DNA from: JBCDAP01 sp038747915
GTDB lineage: Bacteria; Planctomycetota; Phycisphaerae; Phycisphaerales; UBA1924
NCBI GenBank assembly: GCA_038747915.1
Contig: JBCDJJ010000016.1
Location: forward strand, 1 to 53,042
Reading direction: 5' to 3'
DNA: 53,042 bases
Of this stretch, positions 44,226-51,874 are shown one piece after another. A program made the translations under genes and the position numbers. Below the pieces are notes generated by a model. The model saw only the letters and a list, made by a program, of their open reading frames with translations, was not told where the DNA came from and did not search any database. Numbering within the stretch: position 1 is the first letter of the stretch; each line of letters opens with the position of its first letter.

Positions 44226-46240
44226 GCGCGGGCCCGCGGACGATGGTCGAGAAGATTGCTGGTGCCCACGTCGTGGGCGATGCGGACGCGGTGCGCCCCG
44301 GCGCCTTCGTCCGCATCCGCCCCAAGCATGTGATGACGCACGACAACACCGCGGCGGTCATCCCCAAGTTTCGGGCAATCGGCAAGGGGCACCCGGCAAT
44401 GGGACGTGAGATCGCGATCGCCGATTCAGCCCAGCCGGTCTTCGCGATCGACCACGACATCCAGAACCACACCCCCGAGAACCTCGGGAAGTACGCGAAG
44501 ATCGAGTCCTTCGCCCGCGCGCACCACATCGACTACTACAAGCCCGGCACCGGCATCGGGCACCAGGTGATGTGCGAGCGCGGGTACGTGACCCCCGCCT
44601 CGATGGTGGTCGCGTCCGACTCGCACGCCAACCTGTACGGCGCGCTCGGGTGCCTTGGCACACCCGTGGTACGCACGGACGCGGCGGTCATCTGGGCCAC
44701 GGGCACCACCTGGTGGCGTGTCCCGCCGATCGCCCGTGTACACCTGACCGGCACGCTGCCCGACGGCGTGAGCGGCAAGGATGTGATCGTCGCGCTCTGC
44801 GGCACCTTCAACCGGGGCGAGGTCCTCAACCATGCGGTCGAGTTCGTCGGCGAGGCCATCGGGCACCTGTCCATCGCCGAGCGGATGGCCATCTGCAACA
44901 TGACCACCGAGTGGGGCGCTCTCGCCGGCGTGATGCCAGCCGATGCGCGCACCTTCGAGTGGCTCCACCAACGAGCCGCGAGCGCAAACCCGCGGACCAA
45001 CGAACGACTGACATCCACACTCATCGACGATCTCGAATCGCGCACGCACGAGTTCGCCGCCGATACCGACGCCACCTACGCCATCGAGCTCGAACTCGAC
45101 TGCTCCACGCTCTCGCCCGCGGTAGTCGGCCCCAACTCGGTCGACACGCTGCGGAGCGTGGACGAGTTGGAGCGCAAGCGGATCCCGATCCAGAAAGCGT
45201 ACCTGTTGAGCTGTGTGAACGGCCGTCTCGAAGATCTGCGCGCCGCAGCGGCGATCCTTCGTGGCCACCGGGTCGCCGAGGGCGTGGCCCTGTATGTCGC
45301 ACCGGCCTCGGCAGAGGTCCGCGCCGACGCCGAGACAGATAGCACCTGGCAGACACTGATGGACGCCGGCGCGATCGAGCTGCCGCCCGGGTGCGGCCCG
45401 TGCATCGGCCTCGGCGCGGGCACCGCTGAAGCCGGTGAGATCGCCATCAGCGCGACCAACCGTAACTTCGAGGGCCGCATGGGCAGCCGCGATGCGCAGG
45501 TCTACCTCGCCAGCCCGGCTGTCGTCGCGGCATCCGCTGCAGCCGGGTTCATCGCCAGCCCCAACGGTGCCACACCACGCACCCTGCGCGCCCGAGTTGT
45601 CGCGCAGCGACACCCCGAACCCATACCTTCGCGAGCTGCGGGCGCACGCCCGCGGACCGGTCGCCCGACGACCACACCAACCCGCGGCCTCTTCCTTGAC
45701 CGAGACTCGATCAACACCGATGCCATCTACGCCGGCAAGTGGACCTACACCGAGGGCATGACGCCGGAGGAGATGGCGGCCGTGCTCTTCGAGAACTACG
45801 ACCCCGCGATCGCCGGTGAGCTCCGCGCGGGCGATGTGCTCTTCGCGGGGGCGAACTTTGGCACCGGCTCATCCCGCGAGCAGGCCGCCACGGCCCTCAA
45901 GGCGGCCAGCGTTCGGTGCGTGGTCGCTGCGAGTTGCTCGGAGACGTACCGCCGCAACGCCTTCAACAACGGCTTCGTGATCGTCGAGTGTGCGCACGCG
46001 ATCGAGCACCTGCGATCGGCTGGGAGAGCTGGCATCGGGTGGCGCGTGATCGATCAGCCCGTCTCGATCGATCTCGGTGGCGGGTGGGTCGCGATCGGTG
46101 ATCATCGATTCGACTTCGCGCCCCTCCCCGAGTTCATGCAGCAACTGATCAACCTCGGCGGGGCCGAAGCGCTCGCCGCGCGGTGGCTGGCCGAATCACC
46201 AATCGACACCGAGATCGTTCCAACCGGAGGTAAGCGATGA
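44222..46240 (+). CDS. homoaconitase, large and small subunits fused
   Basis: The 672-residue protein isomerises homocitrate to homoisocitrate through a 4Fe-4S cluster. Residues about 1-450 are the large-subunit part (RPKHVMTHDNTAAVI, DHDIQNHTPEN, VVASDSHANLYGALGCLG, cluster cysteines in LLSCVNG and PPGCGPCIG, SATNRNFEGRMGS). Residues about 495-670 are the swivelling small-subunit part (DRDSINTDAIYAGKWTY, GANFGTGSSREQA, NAFNNGFVIVEC). Thermus has two separate subunits; the fused order resembles fungal Lys4. The linker (about 460-490) contains a palindromic repeat, read as AGARPRT. Isopropylmalate or aconitate isomerase is the alternative; the operon favours homoaconitase. Confidence 0.85.
   Translation: MSAGPRTMVEKIAGAHVVGDADAVRPGAFVRIRPKHVMTHDNTAAVIPKFRAIGKGHPAMGREIAIADSAQPVFAIDHDIQNHTPENLGKYAKIESFARAHHIDYYKPGTGIGHQVMCERGYVTPASMVVASDSHANLYGALGCLGTPVVRTDAAVIWATGTTWWRVPPIARVHLTGTLPDGVSGKDVIVALCGTFNRGEVLNHAVEFVGEAIGHLSIAERMAICNMTTEWGALAGVMPADARTFEWLHQRAASANPRTNERLTSTLIDDLESRTHEFAADTDATYAIELELDCSTLSPAVVGPNSVDTLRSVDELERKRIPIQKAYLLSCVNGRLEDLRAAAAILRGHRVAEGVALYVAPASAEVRADAETDSTWQTLMDAGAIELPPGCGPCIGLGAGTAEAGEIAISATNRNFEGRMGSRDAQVYLASPAVVAASAAAGFIASPNGATPRTLRARVVAQRHPEPIPSRAAGARPRTGRPTTTPTRGLFLDRDSINTDAIYAGKWTYTEGMTPEEMAAVLFENYDPAIAGELRAGDVLFAGANFGTGSSREQAATALKAASVRCVVAASCSETYRRNAFNNGFVIVECAHAIEHLRSAGRAGIGWRVIDQPVSIDLGGGWVAIGDHRFDFAPLPEFMQQLINLGGAEALAARWLAESPIDTEIVPTGGKR
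45638..45658. repeat. palindromic repeat inside the homoaconitase linker, copy 2
   Basis: This 21-nt site is identical to 40690-40710 in lysX and contains the perfect arms GCGGGCG and CGCCCGC around CA. It is in a different reading frame from the copy in lysX and encodes AGARPRT between the two enzyme domains. Confidence 0.75.
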
Positions 46241-47409
46241 GTGCGCACCGGATCGCGGTACTCCCCGGCGACGGCATCGGCCCCGAGGTGTGCACCGCGG
46301 CCCAGCAGGTGCTCGAGTCGGCCGGGCTCGATGCCGAGTGGGTCGGTGCGCCCGTCGGATGGACCGAGTGGTGCGAGCGGGGCGAGCCGCTCCCGCCCGC
46401 GACGCTCGAGCTGATCCGCGAGACCCGGGCCTGCCTCTTCGGTGCCATCACCAGCAAGCCGGCCGCGGAGGCCTCCGCCGAGCTCGTGCCCGCGCTCCGC
46501 GACCGCGGGCTGACCTACCGCTCCCCCATCGTTCGCCTCCGACAAGAGCTCGGCCTGCACACGTGCGCACGCCCGTGCCGCTCGCTCCCCGGTGTGCCCG
46601 GTGCGTTCGAGGGTGTCGACATTGTCGTGTTCCGTGAAAACTCCGAGGGCGAATACCTCGGCGTCGAGTTCAATGGCCTGCCGGCATGCGTGGCCAACCA
46701 CGAGCGGTCCGTCGCCCATCGCAACCTTCCTGGCGGCACCGTTGCGACGAGCTGCCGTGTCGTGAGCGAAGCCGCGTGCGAACGGATCTGCACCGGCGCG
46801 TTCGACTTCGCCCGTGCGCACGGTCGCCGGCATGTCACCCTCCTCGAGAAGGCCAACGTGCTCCGCACCACCGGCGAGGTGATGGTGCGGAGCTTCCGCC
46901 GCGTCGCCGATCGCTACCCCGAGATCGAGACCAGAGAAGAGCACATCGACGCCGCGTGCATGCACGCTGTTCGCGACCCGGCACGGTACGACGTGGTCGT
47001 CGCGGGCAACCTCTTCGGCGACATCTTCTCCGATCTGGCAGCGGGCCTCGTCGGCGGGCTCGGGTTCGCGCCGAGCGCGAACACCTCCGGTCCGCGCTCC
47101 GAGGGTGGGACGGGCGTGTTCGAGCCGACCCACGGCTCCGCGCCGGACATCGCGGGGAAGAATCTGGCAAATCCGATCGGGTGCGTGCTCGCCGGCGCGA
47201 TGCTGGCCGAATGGCTCGGCGAGCGCCCAGCGGCCGAACGCGTGCGCACGGGCGTGGAGCACGTGCTGACGAAGGGCGATATCCGCACACCCGACATGGG
47301 CGGTACCGCGAGCACCGACGACATGACCGAGGCGCTCGCCCGCGCGTGCGCCGCACACAAGACGAACGATGCGATCACCGCACCACACGATGCACGGGGT
47401 AACCAATGA
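46237..47409 (+). CDS. homoisocitrate dehydrogenase
   Basis: The 390-residue enzyme oxidatively decarboxylates homoisocitrate to 2-oxoadipate. It is of the isocitrate/isopropylmalate dehydrogenase family: AVLPGDGIGPEV at the start, TYRSPIVRLRQELGLHTCARPCR (substrate loop), VVFRENSEGEYLGVEF, ERICTGAFDFAR, VTLLEKANVLRTTGEV, the metal aspartates in VVVAGNLFGDIFSDLAAGL, and the NAD-site EPTHGSAPDIAGKNLANPI. Sequence alone does not separate it from isopropylmalate or isocitrate dehydrogenase; the operon does. Overlaps both neighbours by 4 nt. Confidence 0.87.
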   Translation: MSAHRIAVLPGDGIGPEVCTAAQQVLESAGLDAEWVGAPVGWTEWCERGEPLPPATLELIRETRACLFGAITSKPAAEASAELVPALRDRGLTYRSPIVRLRQELGLHTCARPCRSLPGVPGAFEGVDIVVFRENSEGEYLGVEFNGLPACVANHERSVAHRNLPGGTVATSCRVVSEAACERICTGAFDFARAHGRRHVTLLEKANVLRTTGEVMVRSFRRVADRYPEIETREEHIDAACMHAVRDPARYDVVVAGNLFGDIFSDLAAGLVGGLGFAPSANTSGPRSEGGTGVFEPTHGSAPDIAGKNLANPIGCVLAGAMLAEWLGERPAAERVRTGVEHVLTKGDIRTPDMGGTASTDDMTEALARACAAHKTNDAITAPHDARGNQ

Positions 47410-48566
47410 GCCTGGCCGACTACGCGATCATCGAGAGCACGCTCCGCGAGGGCGAGCAATTCGTCAACGCGTTCTTCTCGACCGAACAGAAGATCCGCAT
47501 CGCCACGATGCTCGACGCGTTCGGCGTGGAGTACATCGAACTGACGAGCCCGCTGGCCAGCCCGCAGTCACGCCAAGACTGCGAGACCATCGCCCAGCTC
47601 GGCCTGAAGGCCAAGACGCTCACCCACACGCGGTGCAACATGGTCGACGCCAAGCTCGCGGTCGAGACCGGCGTCGACGGCGTCGACACCGTCATCGGCA
47701 CCTCGTCGCAGCTCCGCAAGTTCAGCCACGGTAAGTCGATCGATGAGATCATCGCCATGGCCCGCGACGTGATCGGGTACCTGCGCGAGCAGAACGTGGA
47801 GGTTCGCTTCTCAACCGAGGATTCGCTCCGGTCCGACACCGAGGACATCTTCCGCATCTACGAGGCCGTCGCCGAGATGGGCGTCGACCGTGTGGGTGTC
47901 GCCGACACCGTTGGTGTGGGGTCGCCGCGGCAGATCTACGAGCTCGTCTCGCAGCTGCGCGAGCGGGTGTCCTGCGACATCGAGTTTCACGGCCACAACG
48001 ACTCGGGGTGCGCGATCGCGAACGCCCACGCCGCCCTCGAAGCGGGCGCCACGCACATCGACACGAGCGTGCTCGGCATCGGCGAGCGCAACGGCATCGC
48101 CAGCCTCGGCGGCTTCATCGCACGGATGTACGTGGAGGACCCCGAGCTGGCCCGGACCAAGTACAACCTGCGGCTGCTCGACCAGCTCGATCAAATGGTC
48201 GCACAGATGGTCGGCATCAACGTGCCGTTCAACAACTACATCACCGGCTACTGCGCGTTCACCCACAAGGCCGGCATCCATGCAAAAGCGGTGCTGAACG
48301 ACCCGAGCACCTACGAGGCGCTGCGGCCGGAGGACTTCGGGCTGACCCGCTACGTCTCGATCGCGCACCGACTCACCGGCTGGAACGCGGTGAAGAACCG
48401 CGCCGAGCAGCTCGGGCTGGCGCTCGACGACCGCACGGCGAAAGCACTCACGGAGAAGATCAAGGCGCTGGCGGACGACGGGGCGCTCACGCTCGGTCAG
48501 GTCGACGCGATGCTGCACAAGGCGGCGGCGGAACCGGAGACGGTGGAAGCCGCGGCCTCATCTTGA
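47406..48566 (+). CDS. homocitrate synthase
   Basis: The 386-residue enzyme condenses 2-oxoglutarate with acetyl-CoA, the first step of the aminoadipate pathway. ADYAIIESTLREGEQFVNAFF is the homocitrate synthase form of the DRE-TIM barrel start (RE instead of the RD of isopropylmalate synthase). FEFHGHND-type metal site is seen as DIEFHGHNDSGCAIAN, and GIGERNGIASLGGFIARMY and FTHKAGIHAKAVL follow. There is no LeuA regulatory domain at the C-terminus, so feedback inhibition by lysine would act at the active site. Last gene of the operon; overlaps the dehydrogenase gene by 4 nt. Confidence 0.92.
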   Translation: MSLADYAIIESTLREGEQFVNAFFSTEQKIRIATMLDAFGVEYIELTSPLASPQSRQDCETIAQLGLKAKTLTHTRCNMVDAKLAVETGVDGVDTVIGTSSQLRKFSHGKSIDEIIAMARDVIGYLREQNVEVRFSTEDSLRSDTEDIFRIYEAVAEMGVDRVGVADTVGVGSPRQIYELVSQLRERVSCDIEFHGHNDSGCAIANAHAALEAGATHIDTSVLGIGERNGIASLGGFIARMYVEDPELARTKYNLRLLDQLDQMVAQMVGINVPFNNYITGYCAFTHKAGIHAKAVLNDPSTYEALRPEDFGLTRYVSIAHRLTGWNAVKNRAEQLGLALDDRTAKALTEKIKALADDGALTLGQVDAMLHKAAAEPETVEAAASS

Positions 48567-48579
48567 GATCAGTGGGTGG

Positions 48580-48602
48580 CACCGGTGGCTTGCCCACCAG
48601 TG
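48580..48602. repeat. extragenic palindrome after the lysine operon
   Basis: CACCGGTGG (48580-48588) and CCACCAGTG (48594-48602) form a 9-bp stem with one mismatch and a 5-nt loop, 14 nt after the homocitrate synthase stop. The GGTGGGCAAGCCACC core is of a kind often scattered in planctomycete genomes. No T run follows, so it is a poor terminator. Confidence 0.5.
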
Positions 48603-48663
48603 TTCGGGTTCGGCCATCGTATCGCACACGATCGGAACTCCTGTGGTCCCTCGCGATCACCGA

Positions 48664-49563
48664 CTACGCGAACGCGTCGAGCATCTTTAGATTCGACACT
48701 GTGAGAGTGCCTGCCCATTCGGCTTTGGCTTGTTCCCACGCCTCCTCGTCGCGTCCCCAGTGCCATGTTGGCTGCCACGAGCCGTTGTGGTGCTGCTGGC
48801 GAGCGACGAACTCGAGGTTCTGATGCAGCGCGGTCTTGAAGATGCCTGCCACGAGCGCATCCGGGCGACGGGCGTACCAGACCGGCTGCGGCTCGTACTC
48901 GATCCAGCGTTCCTCCTCGAGCTTCACCACGCTCAGCACCTGTTTCGAGAGGCTCACCAACAGGATCTCCTGCTGAGCCGGCGCGAGTGACTCCACATAC
49001 CGCATCGCGCACAAGACGCCGTGGGGCTCGGCGGTCTCGGTCGCGGCGAGCCAGAGCATCGCGCGTTCGTTGAGCAATGCGAGCAGATCGCACGGGACAT
49101 GCTCGCGGTACCGGTTGAAGATGCCCACGACCTCGATGTTGGGATTCGCCCAGTCGGCCTGCTCGGGTGCGTACCGCACCGGCTGGTACAGGTTCCACCA
49201 CCGCGCGCGAGGGTAGTCCTCGATCTTCGGGCACACCGGGGGCCACGCATGGGCATCGGTGTCGTAGGTTTTGAGGAGGTACGAGAGACCGCGTTCAACG
49301 ATGGGCTCGCTCGCGGGTACATCGTGACCAATCAGGTACTGGAACGCCACGGTGGTCGCAGTGACCGAGGACATGGGCACTCGGAAGTCCGGCTCCATCG
49401 CATTGCCGAACCCACCATCTGGATTCTGAAAACGAGCGAGTGCCTCGATCAACTCATCCTGGTTGCCCTGATCTAGATGAATCCTGAGAGACGCGCGATC
49501 AACCGGTCGGGCATGGTGCTCGACGAATGCGATGGCTCGTTCCCGGGCCTCACGAGTCTGCAT
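48664..49563 (-). CDS. alpha/alpha-toroid (prenyltransferase/squalene cyclase-like repeat) protein
   Basis: The 299-residue product has repeats of the terpenoid-cyclase toroid type: LARFQNPDGGFGNAMEPD and ARQQHHNGSWQPTWHWG have the QxxDGGF/GSW signature, and SVTATTVAFQYL is an inner helix. It lacks the DxDD or other clear catalytic motif of squalene cyclases, so it may be a non-catalytic toroid protein. No signal peptide. Function unknown. It is convergent with the lysine operon. Confidence 0.7.
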   Translation of the reverse strand: MQTREARERAIAFVEHHARPVDRASLRIHLDQGNQDELIEALARFQNPDGGFGNAMEPDFRVPMSSVTATTVAFQYLIGHDVPASEPIVERGLSYLLKTYDTDAHAWPPVCPKIEDYPRARWWNLYQPVRYAPEQADWANPNIEVVGIFNRYREHVPCDLLALLNERAMLWLAATETAEPHGVLCAMRYVESLAPAQQEILLVSLSKQVLSVVKLEEERWIEYEPQPVWYARRPDALVAGIFKTALHQNLEFVARQQHHNGSWQPTWHWGRDEEAWEQAKAEWAGTLTVSNLKMLDAFA

Positions 49564-49742
49564 ACACCCACTCTACGGCGATGAGCCGTACGGCGTGTCG
49601 TCGTGGCGCGGTGAATGCAACGGGCTCGGGTGTCAGCTTCTCCGCAGGTGTTTGGCATTGCCGGTGTTCGCACTGGTCGGCGAGGCAACACCGGAACCGG
49701 CGAGGTCTGATGTTCGTGGGAGCGAGACGCTCTCACCACCGG

Positions 49743-50126
49743 TTAACAGGGCTCTGAGGTGATGCCGAGTGCGCTCCGGAGGGCGCCCGCAGTGGTGGCG
49801 CTGTTCAGCCCGCGTTTGCCGAAACCCGGACCGGCGCCGGCGGCCTCAGCGTCCTGCTGCGCATCGTCGTAGTTGCTGATCAGGATCCATGCGGGTGCAT
49901 CGGCTCGCTCGCGCATGAGATCAACGCCGAGACGGTGGCGAAATCGGCCGTCGAGGACGCGGTTCACGAGCAGCAACCCGGCGTATGGGAGTTCGGCGTC
50001 GAGGCTTGCATCGTCGTTGGCAGCGCGCACCTCAGCGTGCGGCACCGCGCGCTCGACCGCACGCCGCAGACCACCCGAGTCGGCCCCGCAGTGACCCACC
50101 AGCACCACCCGAGGACGCTCACCCAT
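49743..50126 (-). CDS. receiver-like protein overlapping tilS
   Basis: The 127-residue product has the alternating pattern of a CheY-like receiver: RPRVVLVGHCGADSG (strand 1), AVPHAEVRAANDD, YAGLLLVNRVLDG (strand 3), APAWILISNYDDAQ (strand 4) and a Gly-rich end GAGPGFGKRGL with a Lys. At the usual phosphoacceptor site the residue is Asn (LLVNRVL), and the acidic pocket after strand 1 is also weak, so phosphorylation is unlikely. It overlaps the tilS stop by 8 nt and is likely co-translated with it. Role unknown. Confidence 0.6.
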   Translation of the reverse strand: MGERPRVVLVGHCGADSGGLRRAVERAVPHAEVRAANDDASLDAELPYAGLLLVNRVLDGRFRHRLGVDLMRERADAPAWILISNYDDAQQDAEAAGAGPGFGKRGLNSATTAGALRSALGITSEPC

Positions 50127-51132
50127 CCTGCCACTCGCGATCGATCGAAACGGTCCGCGCGGCCACCATAATCCTCACCCCACCCGCAAGCTCGAACCGG
50201 CGCGGCTCCGTGGAGTCATCCGCGATCGCACCGAGCACGGGCTCGAGCGCCCGCGATGTCAACGAGTCCGCGTGCTCACCGGCGGTGAGCGAGAGCGCCG
50301 CACGCCGCACCCCCTCTCCGAGCACGATGGGCAGCTCTTGCTGCAACTCAGCACGCGACCACTCGCGCAAATCGCCGAAGACCGCACCGGCACGCCGGCG
50401 CACCACCTCGGCCGCCTGCCCGATGAGCGAGGCCGACGATGCCGCCCGCTCCGCACCCGCGGGCGCGATGTCGTGCAGCGCGGGGAGCACCCGCGCACGC
50501 AGCGCGGCCCGTCGACGAGTCGTGTCGTCGTTGGTCGCGTCGTGGTGCGGCACCCATCCGAACTCGGTGCAGAGCTCGCCGAGGTCCGTTCGCCGAACAC
50601 CCAGGGCCGGCCGAACCAGCGTCGTCCGCTCGTCGAGCGGACGGACACCGGGCATGCCGGACAGACCGTCCAGCCCCGCCCCTCGAACCAGCGCCATCAC
50701 CAGCGTCTCGAGCTGATCGTCCGCGTGATGGGCGGTCGCGACGAAGCGGATGCCAAGCTCCGCACCCATCGCCGCCAGCGCGTCGTACCGCGCCCGCCGG
50801 GCCTGATCCTCCGCGTTGCCCGGCGCCACACGCACCTCGGACACACGAAAGGGCACACCCAATCGATCCGCGAGCCCCGCAGCGGCGTCCCGGTCGGCAC
50901 AGGCCTCCTCACGCGGGCGCAGGTCATGCACCACGTGGGCCATGGTCACCCGCTCCGGCTCACCAGCGGCGAGCGCGATCGCCAGCCCACCCGAGTCCGA
51001 CCCCGCGGAGCACGCCACGAGCGTGTGTTCGCCACCTGTCAGCGCCCGCCACGTCGCGATCACCCGCTTCGCTGCGGGCGTCCACCGCACCGGGCGGCGG
51101 CGGGGTGTCGGTGTGGCGCGGAGCGTGCCCAT
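50119..51132 (-). CDS. tilS: tRNA(Ile)-lysidine synthase
   Basis: The 337-residue enzyme converts cytidine 34 of tRNA-Ile(CAU) to lysidine, using lysine and ATP. The PP-loop is LVACSAGSDSGGLAIAL, a variant of SGGxDS. VHDLRPREEACADRDAA, RRARYDALAAMG, VATAHHADDQLETLVMALVRGAG and a C-terminal TilS domain follow. ATG 51132 gives family length; the longer open frame upstream overlaps the divergent gene and lacks homology. It is divergent from the gene at 51176. Confidence 0.87.
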   Translation of the reverse strand: MGTLRATPTPRRRPVRWTPAAKRVIATWRALTGGEHTLVACSAGSDSGGLAIALAAGEPERVTMAHVVHDLRPREEACADRDAAAGLADRLGVPFRVSEVRVAPGNAEDQARRARYDALAAMGAELGIRFVATAHHADDQLETLVMALVRGAGLDGLSGMPGVRPLDERTTLVRPALGVRRTDLGELCTEFGWVPHHDATNDDTTRRRAALRARVLPALHDIAPAGAERAASSASLIGQAAEVVRRRAGAVFGDLREWSRAELQQELPIVLGEGVRRAALSLTAGEHADSLTSRALEPVLGAIADDSTEPRRFELAGGVRIMVAARTVSIDREWQDG

Positions 51133-51175
51133 CGACCGATCATACGGAGGCAACGACGCGCAGCGGAGGATCCGG

Positions 51176-51823
51176 GTGCCGATGGTCAACGCGATGCTGG
51201 CACAACTCGGCGGCGACACCGGGCCAACCTGGATGTCCGGCGCGTTCATGGCTGCGGGCATCAGCGTGCTCTGCATCACCCTGCTGCGACGCGTCTGGCG
51301 GCGCCGGGCCGCGAGCGCCAGACGCCGAGCCGGTGCGGATCGCACGACGTCCTCGACCGCCGCGGTTCGCCCTCCCGAACGAACCACCCCCTCGACGCCA
51401 TCGACCACGTCCGCGCGCGCGCGGCACGACGCCGCCATGCTCGACATCGAGCAGGCAGCCCGGACCGCAGCCGCACAGATCGACAACCGCCGCCGCGCGC
51501 TCGAATCCCTCATCCACGAGGCCGACGAGCGCATCGCCACGCTCCGTGAACTCACGGTGTACTCGGCCTCAACGCGGGCGTCCTTGTCCCCGCCCGCAAA
51601 CAGATCGAACGAGTGGGATCAGCAAGAATCAGTGATGCCGGCGGTCGAAACACGAGCGGTCACGCCCGAACCGGCCGCATCGCGGGACCGGCTCCGCGCA
51701 CGAGTCTTCGAACTCGCCGACGCGGGCGTCGAGAACGCCTCGATCGCGCGCGAAGTCGGCGAGGGGATCGGGACGGTGGAGCTGCTGCTCGCGCTGCGCG
51801 CCGTGGGCACTGGGCAGGGGTGA
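51176..51823 (+). CDS. membrane-anchored coiled-coil protein with HTH-like end
   Basis: The product of about 215 residues has one membrane helix near the start (TWMSGAFMAAGISVLCITLL) followed by RRVWRRR, so the rest faces the cytoplasm. A coiled coil follows (AARTAAAQIDNRRRALESLI and on to LREL). The C-terminal VFELADAGVENASIAREVG, then GTVELLLALR, looks like a short helix-turn-helix as in DUF6115-type proteins. GGAGGA ends 5 nt before GTG 51176; ATG 51182 is an alternative start. Function unknown. Confidence 0.65.
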   Translation: MPMVNAMLAQLGGDTGPTWMSGAFMAAGISVLCITLLRRVWRRRAASARRRAGADRTTSSTAAVRPPERTTPSTPSTTSARARHDAAMLDIEQAARTAAAQIDNRRRALESLIHEADERIATLRELTVYSASTRASLSPPANRSNEWDQQESVMPAVETRAVTPEPAASRDRLRARVFELADAGVENASIAREVGEGIGTVELLLALRAVGTGQG

Positions 51824-51832
51824 GGGGCCAGT

Positions 51833-51860
51833 TGGCTCGCATCCACCCGCAAGCGAGCCA
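51833..51860. terminator. hairpin between convergent genes, possible shared terminator
   Basis: TGGCTCGC (51833-51840) and GCGAGCCA (51853-51860) pair perfectly around a 12-nt loop in the 51-bp gap between two convergent genes. A following ACCGGTGGCAT resembles the palindrome at 48580. There is no clear T run on either side. Confidence 0.4.
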
Positions 51861-51874
51861 CCGGTGGCATGGGT

